Source: Sebastes aleutianus (lineage: Eukaryota; Chordata; Actinopteri; Perciformes; Sebastidae). Taken from it: a stretch of 64,000 nt of DNA. Each line of letters opens with the position of its first letter. The first letter of the stretch is position 1. A program made the translations under genes and the position numbers. The notes under the pieces were generated by a model, which was given only the letters and a program-made list of their open reading frames with translations, was not told the origin of the DNA and ran no database searches. Shown one piece after another: positions 29,601 to 43,810 of this stretch. The stretch covers positions 17,327,718 through 17,391,717 of the forward strand of contig CAKAKS010000034.1 of assembly GCA_916700875.1 (NCBI GenBank), read 5' to 3'.

Positions 29601-32600
29601 CTAATGTTTACAACCTTAGATAGATATTGTTGTGTAACTGACTTTACCGAGTCAGTTTGATAACTTTGTATACCCTGCTGCAGTAAAATGAGATGTTTTC
29701 TGAATGGAGTCTGGCAGCTGCAGATCTTTACGAAACACTACCACTTTTGTCCACAGGGGCCGCCAGAATCAACACAAAATGAAAGTTCCTTGTACTGTAG
29801 TAGCTTTAAAACTCAAAACTAACTTTTTGCACCCTGATTTCTGGAACGAAAACACTCACTTTGTGTTTCGAGAGAGAAGTATGTGCTTTTTTAAATTGAG
29901 TTCTTCATTAAGATATTTCTTGGAGTCAGCATTTAGTGACCATCAAAGGAACTGCAGCTTAAAGCTTCGGTTATACTTTCCGCAAGGACGGTCGCAAGGA
30001 CATGAGCTGATGTGGAATCGTGACGAGGAAACGTTTGGATCTTTCAGAATCTGTGGGTGTTTCTCCTCGCGGGGAAACCGCCATTCTCAAAGCTCCTCAA
30101 GTTCTGCATTTTCTCCGCCCATCCTTATCCGCATAGATAGAAAAATTTGAATGTGCATGAATCTGCAAAAACTTGCTGCAAGGAACCCCGCGCGAAGGGC
30201 TGTATCTGTTGTAGTGACGTCACTATGGCCACGCGGACACCCGTGACCCTCACGGATGCGTCAAGCATAAATCACGCTTCAGGCACATGGTGGTTGCTGA
30301 ACTTGTCATCAGGTTGTAGTTGATGTGAAATAAGAAAATAAGCTCCTCCGAGGCGTTGGCATGCACACACAGCATGTTACTAAAGCGATACAGGATAGAT
30401 AGAGTCTTAGAGGTGTTATACACACAGGTGCAGTGGCCACAGTGTCGGAGCACAACTTTGCCTACATGACACAGAAATCTATATGGAGAGGCGAGGCTAG
30501 GTGAAAAAAATTTTTTTTTCATGAATGGAAAACTGCAGCTTCATGGAAGGTAGGAAGACTCATTAATCAATCTAAAAAATCCTATGTTTTAAGAATGGTA
30601 GAGCTGTAAATGAATGTAGTATAAAGCCATGATGAGCAGTACCTTAGCTGCCAGCACTCAGCAGTCTTATTGCTCAATTTAGACAATGATGCAGTGGGGA
30701 GCACAGATTTATCAAACTGTGAAAGTAATATTTCTTGGTTATTTATTGACTGGTTCATCCTCCTCTACTTCCCTGTTCCTCACACTGAGGTTCAGTGGGT
30801 TTTTCTGGTGGTGATCAGTGGTCAGTGTCTGATTATGTGTGTATATGTTAATCCCATAATCCACAGTACAACATAATCCGCAAGAGAGCCGGTGATACGC
30901 GACCCAACAGGGTGCGATTGTGCGTGGGGATGGGGGAGGGGCCAGGATATATGGACAGTGACTGGATGGAGAAAAAAACAAGAAGGGAGTTATCATTGGA
31001 TATATGTGTGTGATCGTCTCATTTAAATTATAATCCTTAAAATTTCAATACTGGTGGATTTGGCGACACCCTTGGCTACCATGGTAACGGCAAGTGTGGT
31101 TTAATACTACAGGTCCCAGAGTTGTGGTGGTAGCAAACACTCCTACAATAGAAGAGCAACTGGTGTATCCGTTTACTGCTCAGCCAAGCAAATTCATGTT
31201 GTTTTAACATGAACAGCAAAGTGCAAAAAGCAGAAAGGGAGGTTGATATCCATAAAATTAAATTACAAACAGTAACCCTGGATTACATGCTACTTACATT
31301 TCCTATGACTCCCTCACGCATAGAAAAGTCATTTCAGTCCAGTGCTGAAATGGCGGACTCCGCCACTAACATTGAAAACTACTAGAGAGGTAATAGGGGT
31401 GTAACGATACACCGATCTGGATCGATATATTAATTCAATGATCAACAATCCAATATCATTGGTGCAAAGTGAAAATATTGATACATATCATCATCTTTAA
31501 GACATACACTTTTTTTTTTTTGAAATTCACACATATTTTTTTTATTAAAAATAATAGGTCGTTTTTCATTTGTATAACTGTAAGAGCTCAGTAATAACAT
31601 TTTTGGGAGTTGATATAAACCGAACTGATTGTGTTAAATGGACAAATGATATCTCATATCGATTGCAGGCCCCTGAATTGAATCAAATCAAAATGGTATT
31701 GTGGCAGACTTTGTAATATCAGCGTGGCCGTTCGGAGCGCATGGCCGCCAGGGAAGTGAAGAAGAAGCTTGGTTATAACGTTAGTATGTCCAGCATCCAG
31801 CAGCAGAAGTGAACTGCGGTCAATGAGCCGCGGCCTGTAAAGGTGCGGACTACATGCTTGACTCACCAAGTGTGAAATAGTTTCTCAAGTTATACAAAGG
31901 ACACACAGACAGACAGTGATTCCTTGCTTTATAGTTAAATGTGGTGAACTTGTTAGCAAACATTTCGTTTCATTCATTTGGAGTCGTGTTTCTGGCCACC
32001 TGGCGAATGTTAGTCCAATATTCACTCTCTTTTTGCTCCATTTTTGGTCTCCACCAACTCCTGAGGGGAAACATCTGGCTTTTAAGCTGCTTAATGCTCC
32101 ACTATGTTCAGCAGCTAGTGTGCGTCTGTCTGCTGTTTTGATGCTGAGCAGGTAGTACTCAGTTTAGAGCAGCTGGCTGCTTCTGAGAACAACGCTATGA
32201 AAGTGAACCGAAACACTTGAGCTGCGAGCCAGACAGCTAAACTATGAGCTGAAACTGAGCTATAAAGCTTCGTAAAGCCACGCTGTGGTTGTGAATTACG
32301 ATTACAACTGTTGACACATGTTGTTCTCCTTTTTCTCGCTCTCTCCTCTGTTCTATATACTTAAGAAAGAAACAAGATGAAGTATTGTGTTGCCACTTCT
32401 GTTTAGACAGATGGAGGAACGATTATAACTCAGAACAAAAGCACACACTTAAGTCTCGTCTCATTATCCGCCGACTGCTTTGTTGAATGTTAATGTAAGC
32501 AAAAGAAGGGAGGTAATTAAAGAAGGGCGTGTTTGTGTGATAAATAAAAGGTCCGTTGTGTGGTGACAAGTCTCCTCATCACTCAACATGTCACTTCAGA

Positions 32601-35600
32601 AGGAACTTGTTGGGGAAAAAAGTGAGTAATGTTTAAACTACTTTCAGTTAGCCTGAAAATCTGTTTTCTGTGAATAGCCAGTAGGTCGTTGAAAGGCCAA
32701 AAAAATTGTTGAGAGAGGAATTTGAAAATGTCGAGGCATTAGTAAAACCCCCTGACATGTTTGTGTCCTTACATGCACACACAAATGGTCAGTGTGACAT
32801 TTCCAGCTGAAGGTGGAGATAATACTCTTTCATTAGGCCCGTAGGTGTAGCTCCTGTCATGGCCTTTGGTATTTAACTCACCCACCGCTTTACATACAGA
32901 AACATTTATACATCCATAAATATATGCCTTAGAGACGCAAACACACACCGACACAAATACCCAGCACTCAGGCAGCACGCGCACATGGACAGATGAAGGT
33001 GGTTTGTTGCTCTGTGACCTTTTGGTATTTGATTCAGATAAAGTCACTCACTTCTGTACAGACTGTGCTGCTTGGCTTTTTCCCTCTAAAAACGAGTGTT
33101 TGGCAGCGCTCGTTTTCCAGTCGCCAGCCATGAGTGCCAGATGACGCAATTTGCTTATTTGCATGCAAGTGGGCTAATTTATTTCTGGAGAAATATTACA
33201 CAGAAAAACGGCAGCATTTGAAACACCAATTTGTTACGAGTTCTTGGTTGTTTAACAGTATTTAGGGATTATTGAGGCCTTCAATGTAAAATGTAAAAAC
33301 TCGTAGACACTGTTTGGAGATGTTTGGATTTGTTCAGAGTAAATATACACCAGAGCACTGTAAATGGGCTTAAAATGTAAACCGTAATATTGATTAAAAT
33401 ACTGTCCGGGGACATCATCTTGTTTCCTAATTTGAACTGTATGACATGTGAACCATGAACCTGCATGGATGGTTTTGTAGGGAGCTTTTTATTTTTTGTA
33501 CCCTCATAGATGTACTCTGTTTGCATTATTATAATAATACGAAAAAGTAATTGCTTTGCTTTTGATATAGAAAGAAACATGGCAGGGGTGAAAATTGGAT
33601 TAAATTGACAAAATTAATCCGATTAATACATTTCTGTGTGAAAAAATGGCACTGTAGTTTAACTGTTAATTATTTCCTGGGACTCAGCAGCTCATTTGCA
33701 TTTTATCCCCTTTTTTCTTTTCACTTTGTATGAACAACGGCACGTCAATGTTATATGAGGACCTCTTTTACTGTAAACGGCAGTGATCGGTGTCCTCTTT
33801 CAGCAGGAAGTCCAACTTTTGGGTGCATTGGGACACAATTTGGTAAAAAACAAAAACGGCCAGCATGACGTGTAAATATACTGTATACAGTGTATATGTA
33901 CAGTATACTCTTATTGCTTTAAGCCATCCCTCACAGAAACATTGCTACATCACTACTGGGTCTGCTTCTAATAATTAATTAGACTCTCATTCCTCTTTCT
34001 TTCCCCTCCAACTTCTCTCTAATTAATTACAGTGAGAGGACGTGAATAAGGCCTTTGTTGTTGTAGTATTGCAAATATCCATTTTGTACCACAGAGGCGT
34101 TACCAAAGTTTGTTTGGTGATGGCTGCACAGCATTTTAACACGCTTGAGCCTGAAGTACTTTCACAATTGAAGAAAGTGCTCTTTGAGATGAAGAAATAT
34201 TAATGGTAATAGGCGGAGAGCCATTATAGAAATTAAAAAGGCTTGATTAAATGTGCATTGCAACAATAAGAATTCTCACTGGTTGGCCTGACGTAGGGTG
34301 TCCTGTATTCACGTCAAATTGTTGACTGTAATTACGAGTCTGAAAAAACGGGCTTCCAGCTTTTAATTCAGAGTCAGAGATATTTCCCACTTAGTGAAAA
34401 GAACAAAGGTGTTAACAAACAGTTGGAAAATGTCTGCAAAGCCTCCATCACTGGAATGTACATCTGCTGCACTAATACAATTGATTCAGCTAATTTAAAA
34501 AGAAAATATACACAGTTTGTTTGGTTTCACTTGTGAATAAACTGCTCAAAGTACATAACACTGCCAAAGTTACTAATTTAGGCTATTTAAATTATGTTAT
34601 TACGAGGCTAGCATTGGGGGTAACCATATGTGAACAATCCCATTAATGCAACGTTTCATGTCTTTCCCATTCTGACTCTTGAGTGAATGTTGTATTAAAT
34701 TAAAACTTTTAACATTTTGACTGCGTTGGGCAAGTTGTTTCCCATAATGCCACAGTCAGACCTTGCGACATCAGCCTGTTAATGGGCCGACACCAGTGAC
34801 ATTTGCTGGTTTTATCCCTTGTCATGTGCCATAGTCAGTGGGCAACTCTGGGATCTGAAAAGTGAAGCCAATGCTGATGTGCCTTAAACTTGCATTCTTT
34901 CTAATAGCGACTCCTCTGGTTGCAAAAAGAAGTCTGATTATATAGAAGTCTATGAGAAAATGACCCTACTTCTCACTTGATCTATTACCTCGGTAAACAT
35001 TGTAAACATGAGTTTATGTTCTCAATCGCTAGTTTCAAGTCTTCTTCAATACAGCATGATGTTCATTTAGTAAATTATGGTAATAATACACCTTAAAGCA
35101 GGGTATGCTTTAGGGCGTGGCTACCTTATGATTGACAGGTCGCTATCACGGCGTTGTCCCAGTCTGGGAGTTGTCCGTGTTTTTGTCTTGCAACTTTAAC
35201 CTTTTCACAGTGTGTTCTCAGTTCATGAAAGTTAATTATAACCTTTTTGGTCGCCTAAAAATGTCTCATTCAGCGTTTGTACTTAGCTCCACCCTCTTGT
35301 GTCACTTCTGGTTGCAAATAACTAAGATGGCAACGGCCAAAACACCGAACTCGAGGCTTCAAAACGGCAGTCCACAAACCAATGGGTGACGTCACAGTGA
35401 CTACGTCCACTTCTTACATACAGTCTATGGCCATAATGGAAGACAACCACCACAGCATCTGTGACGCAAAGATAAAAATGTCATGTAGTCTGATCCTGGC
35501 ATTACACATCGCACTTGAGAATTAGGTGGAGGCAGCAACAACATCTGTAGGGTTGTAAAGAGGTCCCGATAGCAACAAGGCCCTGCTGCTAGTGCTTTTA

Positions 35601-37857
35601 AAATGTTGGTAAAGCAAGAACAGCAAAGCCTGTGCATAGTAGTCTAGCGTCTTATCTCATGTTGGTATCTAAATCTACATTGAGTGCAGCAAACAATAAG
35701 CACCCGACAACATAGTGCTTGCAGTCGTGAATGTTAAGAGGATAGAAAACAGACTGGAATGAGATGTGGCAGCTGTGTAGCAAGACGGGACAGAATGGAA
35801 AAGGTCAGAGAAGGAGGAGAAAATAAAACAACAGCGACTGAGCAGATAGGAGGATGGAAGGAGATCGAAGAGAATAGAGCAAGGAATGAGTGAGATTAAA
35901 CAAGAGTGATGAATGACTATGGGGAGAGAGAGGAGAGGAGAATAGGCTAGCAGAAGCAGTAGGATTAAACCGATAGAGAAGACGAGACGAGCAGATAGGT
36001 TGGCCAGACAAATGGCGAGAAAACACTGGGAGTCTGAGTGAAGGTGACATTAAACAGACGACGAGCGAATTGAAGTTTGATATTAAAGGGAGGGCCAAGG
36101 AGGCCGACGTGGGTCAAGACAGACGGAGGAAGATTGGATAAAGGTCCAGAAAGGGAGAATTGTCCCTCAGGTTTTCTCTGTCAGATGTGATGAGAATAAA
36201 CCGAAAACCCACTACAATATTTTCCTCCATCCGTTTCTCTGTCTGGCTAAACTTGTTATTCCAGTGTTGATCATTTTGAACATTTATTTAGGCGAGTTCT
36301 GTCAAACATTTTAATAGAAACTAATTATCCAGGACGGTAATTTGTTTCGCTGCAGGGCATGAAATCTGTAACTTCGAAAAACAACCAGCTATATTAGGAA
36401 ACTTGATGTAGAAACATGTTTTTTTTTTCTTCATATTTGTACGTCTTCATGATAAGATGTGAAAACTAGAAGTTAAATCATTCTAAAATTATCATAGTTT
36501 ACTCTTTTCTGATTCAGATCCAATTGGAGGCTACAGCATGTAAATACAGACAACCTCAAGATGTGGGAGAAATACAAACCCACAGCAGTCAACATAACAG
36601 AAACATTCCACAGCCCTAAACTGTGTGATTGATTCAGAAAGGCTTTAACAACCTGAACAGCCGGGGTGAGCAAATAGAAATACCACAGAGCAGTCACATT
36701 CACTAACTAACTGAATGGTTAGATTGTTTGCTGGAGTGTGAGACAACGCTAGCGGGAGCAGGAATGCTTGTTCACTAAATCGATTCAACGCATTAAACCA
36801 GTGAACGGCATACCAAAGCCTGTGGTTTTCACTGCGTGTGTGTGTGAGAGAGATAGACAGAGGCTGAGAGGGATGTGTTCCTTTAAAGAAGAAAACAGGC
36901 TTTTACATGATCGTTTACCCTCCCAAAGCTACAACATCTTCAAAGCATGAAGATTGATACACCAATGTAACTTACGAAATAATGTTTCCTTTCGAACAGA
37001 CGTAGGATATCTAAGTAACGTCACATGTATAACCCAACAGAAAAGAGGAATGTTGACCGAGGTTTGTTCCAAGCTTGCTCAACTGTTATTGGAGCTCGGA
37101 GCAAAAAGGGACGGTACTTAGGAAGGCTTAATTCAAAATGTAATTGGAAAAACTCACCTGTTGCTGAACCCCCCTCAAAATACCAACAATTGAACCACCA
37201 CATTGTGTACTACAATGTTTGTTTACCAAGCCCATTTGGATTTGTGTGATGCATATAAATAATCTTTTTCTTTATAAGTGTCCTATAATTTGTATGATGA
37301 AAATCCTGCCAAATGGCAAGCCTTCTACTCTTGGCGGATTAGCAATCATAATGACTTTCAGTGTGTATATAGTGGTGATGATGGATAGATAGACAAGCCT
37401 TGGTTTGATTTGTGTCCATTTGGAATACTTAAATACATGACCAGGTATTGATACCAGTACTAAAATTAATATCAATAGCAAAAGTAGACAGTGACTGCTG
37501 GACATGCAGTGCTTACTTGTTGTCGATACCCATGGTCATGTCTGAAAAAAAGTCTAGAAATGCTAAAATGGCAGGCATGTCACACACTGTCTTAACATTA
37601 TTCATAACACACACACACAGGTGCTTATTTTTGTGCTTGCACATCATGTTGTTGTGTGTGTGTGCATTCCTTGTTTTTGTTACATATGTATAAAACAGTA
37701 AGCCATAATCAGAGCCGACTGAAGTCCCTGATATCTGCAGCATGCAGTTGTCTTATTCTCTTTGTGTGCATAACCTATCTTGTGACAAAGTGCTGAGGCA
37801 CCATGAGTCGACCTTCAGCGGAACAAAGTCAACACTGTTGCAGTGTTTTCTTCAGCC

Positions 37858-37903
<46 letters not shown>

Positions 37904-38067
37904 TGTGAGGCCTTTTAATGAAAGTGTGCTTCTGAATGTGGCTCTTAAACATGGACTCACAAACTTACACATTACACCATAGCAGCGGTTTTATAGTTGA
38001 ATTTGCGGTTAAGAAATGTGCACAAGAGAGTTAAAATAATCCACAAATGACATGTTGTTTATTTGGG

Positions 38068-38463
38068 GTGTAAATCACAAGTTTCATCACAATATGATAA
38101 TATATTTATTCTTTGGACAACGATACGACATTTGCTGATATCACAAGGTCTGCCACGATACAATTTGATTCAATTCAGGAGTCTGCGATCAATATGAGAG
38201 GATATATTCCCATTTAACACAATCACATTTATATCAACTCATAAAAGCAGCTAAATATGATTTGACAATTTTAATGCTGGGCTCTGTAGATAGGAGGTGC
38301 ACTTCAACGGGAACGGTAACAGAAACGTGCCTTGGGAATTTCAAAATAAAGGCGTGTCTTAAAGATGATGGTACGGATCGATGTTTTCGCTTTGCATCGA
38401 TGCTATTTGATCGCCGGTCATTGAATTGATATGTCGATCCGCATCGATGTATCGTTACACCCT
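38068..38463 (+). mobile_element. MITE with GGGTGTAA/TTACACCC ends
   Basis: Left end GGGGTGTAAATCAC, right end GCATCGATGTATCGTTACACCC; about 395 bp. A fragment of the same family with its terminus intact (GGGGTGTAACGATACACCGA) is at 31,385. Confidence 0.55.
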
Positions 38464-39542
38464 TATTGTTTACAGAAGCCTGGTACCTGGTTCTGATTAA
38501 TGGGTTTGGATAATAAAAATAACCTGATTTGTACCAACCATTAAAAAGCACAAATAAATTAGCTTATGTGTATGCAGGGGTGATTGGTTCATGTACACAT
38601 GTGGGAATAGTAAAACTGACGCTCGATAGCAATTTGGCCTCGTCAATGACAACACTTAAGCACCACAAATAGCGGTCATCACAGCTGCTTGTGTGTGTGT
38701 ATGTGTGTGCGTGTGAAAAGTGGCAGCTGTGAGCTGAATGCTGCTGTTGGAGACAGGCCTCCACTGTCTACTCACCCAGCTGAGCTCAGTGCATAATGCA
38801 CTACAATGTTTGTGCTTGTGCGTGTCTTTATTTGCTTTAACATCTCCCTCACTCTTCACACTCACATCCCCTTATCCCCCCCCCCCTGTTTGTAATCCTC
38901 CATTTTCCCTTGAGAGTGGTTGAGATTTGTATTTCTTAACTAGGCGTCCTCTTGGGGGTTGTACACATGCAGCTACAAAGACGCGTCCCTGGAGCTGGTG
39001 GAGATTCATAGTTTTACTCAAGGACTCATCAGCAGAGCTGCTGAAGGTGGATGTGGAGAGGGCTTGAACCTTCTGGTTGAAAATGAGTGTCTCTTGTCAC
39101 CTTTCTACCTGCATTCCTCATCATTTCATATAGTGCAGCACATTGAAACAGAATAAGTAGTAAATTATATGTTGTTTTTCTTCATATTGATATCAGTTGT
39201 TCCAACATTTACTCACATTGGGATTATTGACAGACCAATAGAGGGTTTTTTGAGGCCAATATAGATCTTGATTGATTGCTTTGATTTGAGAGAGTCTGAT
39301 AATCTGATAGTGATATATTTTTATTTTACGGGTTGGGTAATTTTCTTTACACAACCCATAACAAATAAACATTTTTGATGAGGTTCCCTTGAATTATTTT
39401 ATTTTATTTATTTATTTTTAACAATTGCAATCAAAAGAATATACTGGGCAGAACATTTTATGGTTGATAAATAATGGCGACATTGTTTCCAAACATGTCT
39501 TTGGGACATTGCTGTACTACATTTATCAGCTGACATATATGA

Positions 39543-39581
<39 letters not shown>

Positions 39582-39703
39582 GGACAGTGTGTGTGTGTGT
39601 GTGTGTGTGTCTTGGCTAGAATGTGAATGCAGAGCTGAGTAGTAACAAGTTGCGTTTTCATAGTTATATGTGCTTGAGTAACTTTATTGAATAAATTGTA
39701 CTT

Positions 39704-40573
39704 AAGGGAAGACACAAAAACATTGTTTTTCATACAATGGTCAATTTTGAGATTTTGGGCTATTTTGCTTCCATAACATGTCTTCTTTCAGACTAGTGGA
39801 AAGAAAAAATCCAAAATACACATCCAGGTGTTTATTTTACTACTTTGTCTCTTTACTTCTGTAGATTTCTCCTAAATTCACCAAAAGTAAGCATTGGATA
39901 ATGCCTTATTTGCCTCAATTTCACAGAACTTGTAATACAAAAAATAATTGTCTTAATGTTAGTAATCATCTTGGGAAATTTCATGGGGATATCTATTGGT
40001 TAAATTTTTCAGCCCTATTCATCTGCAGTATCTTGCAAAACGTATGTACTTTTGCAATGCATATCTTTAAATGCCGTTTTCTCAAAATTAGGTTTTTCTC
40101 AAACTCTGAGCCAGAAATCTCCACTTCAGTTGCACTTACATACACCAAACTTTCCAGTTTCATTCCTATCTATATTCTGAAGGTTTTTTTACTGAGGGGT
40201 TTGTTCATATATAATTCATAGCCTGATTTGTATAATTTTTATTCTAAAAACATGGCAAAAAATGTTTTGTTTTTTTATGGCCATTGACAGTATTTTCTGA
40301 TTTATGGAGTGATACAAAGAGATATCCAAAATCCCCTCCGTAAAAACCTTTGTTCCTATAATGTTCAGATTTCTGTTCTAGAAATGTATGCAAAATAGTG
40401 CATATTTAATAAGATAATCCCTCATTTGCATATTTAAACATAACATTTCAGAAAACTTGTAATACAAAAAAATAATTTCCTAATTGTAAGTAATCAATTT
40501 GGGAAGTTTCATAGTGGCATCTTTTATGTATTATTTATTATTTTTACCCCATTCACCTAGGGTGTCTTCCCTT
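39704..40573 (+). mobile_element. DNA transposon with AAGGGAAGACAC ends
   Basis: AAGGGAAGACAC (39704-39715) and its reverse complement GTGTCTTCCCTT (40562-40573) bound an 870-bp AT-rich element. Inside, a ~70-bp segment (ACTTGTAATACAAAAAATAA...) occurs twice, near 39,928 and 40,453. A partial copy in the opposite orientation lies at about 47,390-47,575. No transposase. Confidence 0.65.
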
Positions 40574-41264
40574 ATAATTGTAGTATTTTAATGCAGCATA
40601 CTTTTCGCTCACAAACACAACAAATACTCTCTATTTCACCCCCTTATATTGATCTATACTCTTGCTACTTTTTTTTTTTTTTTTAAATCAATGCAGACTT
40701 AGAGACTGATAGTCTCTTTTGGCTCTTAGCCACCATCATGACTCCATTTCACCAATAGCAGAATAATGGATGAAGCTCAGCATATTTTTCTTTTGCTCTC
40801 CTCTGTCAATAAAGCTTTCAATCAGAGCTAGCAACTCATGCTGCCAGACTGAGCCGAGCTCCGACTGTGAGCGCTCGCTTGAGGCTATTACATCAGAGTG
40901 CGGTGCTGACGCTGAGCTGACAGAGAGCAGGAAAGTTAGTCTTTTCAGACACCACAACATATATTACATCAAAATTGTTCAGCTGCTTTCATTATGCAAA
41001 TAACCAAGTGATACTTCCAACGTTGTGCACCGGGATTAAGCATCGACTGAGTTATGATAATACATGTAAACAATAATGGGAAAAAGTGCTCATGACGAGT
41101 CAATTATGGCTTAACAGACTGAATGTCTGCACTAAAACACTGAATTATTCACTGTTTACTCACAACACTGAGCTGTTTCCAGTGTGTGGAGGCTTTTTTT
41201 TCAGTTGCCGTAAATAGACCAAACAAGTATCGACAAATGAATGGTATCAGCCCTCATTCTGATC

Positions 41265-41994
41265 TATAGACTGTTTATAAAGATGGACGACGCTTCCTCC
41301 CACTGTACAAAAGTGAAGCCAAAATATCCCGGATACAGGAGCTGCCATCTTGAGTCATTTGGAGCCAGAGTTTGCGCAGTAGTGATTGGGGGGGCTGGAG
41401 CCGCGGTATCGAGGTCCCGCCCACACACTTACCCGAGCCAAACACGAGCCGAGCACGGCCGCATCTTGTTAGCGTGAGCCACCTAGCTGCTACGTTAGCC
41501 CCACGGTAGCTGTTTGGCTAGAAAGACACAACAACTAACCATAACATCTCTATAACTATATTTATCGTGAAATTGACACATGTTCTATTACACAGACTCG
41601 TGACGATCATGGAAAGTTAAAGTTACATCTCCTCTCTCGTACTTTTCCCGAGCCTCTGGCTCCGTGACTACTTCACTCAGAGCAGCTGTCAATCATGACG
41701 TTTCACCCCCTTTTTATAGCATCAAATAACTAATTAAAACCAAACTTATAAGAAAAATGAACACTTGAACATACATCAGCGTGATAAGAACTACCTAAAA
41801 TGACAGAAACCGTCTTTGGGAAAAATGTATTTAGCGTGTACTTAGATTTTTTACTTTAGCCCATGTCCCATCCACTAACACTGAGGAGGCGGTCTTTATG
41901 ACCTATACTGCAGCCAGCCACCAGGGGGTGATCGAGATGTTTTGGCTTCACTTTTGGGGAGCTGTCATGTTGTCCATCTTTATATACAGTCCAT
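41265..41994 (+). mobile_element. MITE with long inverted ends (AGATGGACGAC)
   Basis: Left end TATAGACTGTTTATAAAGAT and right end GTCCATCTTTATATACAGTCCATG; the inverted match extends with gaps for roughly 60 bp (AAAGTGAAGCCAAAA / TTTTGGCTTCACTTTT). About 730 bp. A teleost family. Confidence 0.7.
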
Positions 41995-42914
41995 GCTCTG
42001 ATCCTGATGTTGGGCTTGGGAATACCTTATTTTAGGGCATCAAAGGCAACACTAGATTTAGCTCAGGATGGTCTATCAACAGATGATAGACAACACTATC
42101 AAATTGATATTCTTATAAATGCACTTAAAATAATTAAAGCTTTGTCTGTTCAAATCCCCAAGTTATATAATGTAGTTTATAATGATATAAACATAAAGGA
42201 AAACAAGCAAATATTTTGGCATTTTAGTTTTATAAATGATTTAAATGGTTAATTATTAAGTGTTGCCGAAGAATTTTCTGTCAGTCTAGAATAATAACCT
42301 ATAAAGAAATAGCGTTTTTCATTATAATTGTCTTCATTTCAGGCTTTGACAGCAAACTAATAAGTCAGACACACTCCTGCGGTTAGAGGAGTATTAGTCA
42401 TTATGCAAGCGATTTAAAAGAAGCCAGAGCTCATTCAAGGCAGGTGAACTTAAAGGAAATAACAGCCTGAACCGGCCCGACACAATCGGGTCAGGCTCAG
42501 TTTAGGTTCAGGATGTGAATACCACACTGGAGTATCTATTATTCATTACATTTGCAGAATTTTTTTTTTTTTTTGAATGCCTGCAGCGTACAAGATAATA
42601 TGAAATATACTGAATCTAAATGTGGCATGCTGACAATGTGTGTCTATATTCCCTTGACCCTCATTTCTTATCCATCTTTACCCCTGACCACCGTCTTAAC
42701 TGTAATCCATACTTAACCTTCGAATTGACCTCTTATTAATTTGGAATTTTAATAGTGGTTTTTTTCCTATTCTTTGGGGATATTTGGCTGCCATAAAATA
42801 CCATTACAGGTCTCATAAATAACACAGATGCATGCAGTAGCAGGCAGCAGCTGCCGGCTATTCTACTACCATTATTCAAGCTACGCTGACGAGGGGGGGT
42901 GGAGCCTGCAGGCC

Positions 42915-42929
42915 CCCCCTCCTCCCCCT

Positions 42930-42975
<46 letters not shown>

Positions 42976-43125
42976 GTGTCTGCTGTCTCCCCATATATAC
43001 CGCTCCCTTTTCCTCTTCCACACACTTGCCACACTGGTAAGCATGCTCACTCTGTCTCTATCCTGAATATACAGTTACTGAAGCTCGCTCATGCAACAGA
43101 CCCCTCCTACTCTGTCCCCTTCCAG

Positions 43126-43173
<48 letters not shown>

Positions 43174-43290
43174 ACACATGAAATGCACACACACACGTAT
43201 TTTCTACCTTATACATACCCCTCCTCCACTTTCCCCACTTCAAACATATGAACAAATTACACTCTTTTTGTCTTTTTGTCTCCCACACAC

Positions 43291-43354
<64 letters not shown>

Positions 43355-43392
43355 ACTCCAGCTCTCCCATTCTCTCTCTCTCTCTCTCTCTC
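42915..43392. repeat. Microsatellite cluster, (CA)n and (TC)n
   Basis: (CA)n at about 42,931-42,972, 43,123-43,168 and 43,283-43,348, and (TC)n at 43,373-43,392, all within 480 bp and immediately upstream of the akap7 alpha/beta first-exon region. Confidence 0.85.
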
Positions 43393-43399
43393 CCTGATA

Positions 43400-43761
43400 C
43401 TCACACCCCTCCTCCCTGTGTGTCAGTGCAAAGTAGAGCGAGAGCAAGGAGCCACTCGTTTCATTTTTTCCCTCGTCTGCTGACTTGCTCGGTCTTCTTC
43501 GGGCTGCACGGAGCGAAAGGGAGGTTTTTTTTTATTTTTTTGTCGCCTCCATCCTCACCGGGTCCGTTTGTCCTTCGAGGGGGGTGGGGAGAAAGAGAGT
43601 GACACAGAAGGGGAGACGGAGAGACAAAAGAGTGGGAGAGACAGAGGGAAGAAGCAGGACTCTCGCTCCCATCAACCTGTCTTAGAACAAGGGGAAGAGG
43701 ATAAAAGAGAGGGGGTAACAGCGGGGGAGAGGGGGAATAGGAGGAGAGGGAAGGAGGCGCC
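43400..43761 (+). promoter_or_regulatory. akap7: Likely internal promoter and 5' UTR of akap7 alpha/beta
   Basis: GC-richer than its surroundings, starting just after a TC tract and becoming strongly purine-rich from about 43,575 up to the ATG, with GGGTCCG and GGGGTGGGGAG runs. No TATA box is clear. Called because the only first-exon coding sequence of the short form lies directly after it. The exact start site cannot be read. Confidence 0.4.
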
Positions 43762-43810
43762 ATGGGTCAACTGTGCTGCTTCCCGTTCTCCCAAGCGGAG
43801 GAGAAAATCA
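43762..43810 (+). CDS. akap7: akap7 alternative first exon (alpha/beta short form)
   Basis: ATG in a strong context (GGCGCCATGG) starts MGQLCCFPFSQAEEKI, almost the same as the start of mammalian AKAP7 alpha/beta (MGQLCCFPFS). Gly2 is the N-myristoylation site and Cys5/Cys6 the palmitoylation sites that hold the short form at the plasma membrane. The exon ends ATC A|GTAAGT in phase 1, the same phase as exon 9, so either can splice to the shared C-terminal exon. About 17 kb after exon 9. Confidence 0.93.

Larger units (their letters stand above)
26664..43400. other. akap7: Long akap7 intron, repeat-rich
   Basis: No exon can be supported. Recognisable blocks: repeat relatives at 28,230-28,480 and 29,960-30,290; a GGGGTGTAACGATACACC fragment (31,385-31,480); a fish repeat at about 34,900-35,430; a purine-rich tract 35,760-36,130; (TC)n at 37,859-37,899; transposons at 38,068-38,463, 39,704-40,573 and 41,265-41,994. 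The remainder is unremarkable AT-rich DNA. Confidence 0.55.

Noticed and set aside
29704..30150. 148-codon plus-strand open frame
   Set aside because: No splice context, composition like non-coding DNA, and its second half overlaps a transposon-like end (29,960-30,290).
38943..39155. 65-codon frame MYTCSYKDASLELVEIHSF as an extra akap7 exon
   Set aside because: No acceptable donor in a compatible phase and no similarity to AKAP7.
43091..43602. Long frames of alternating His/Thr or Cys/Val
   Set aside because: Translations of CA and TC microsatellites.
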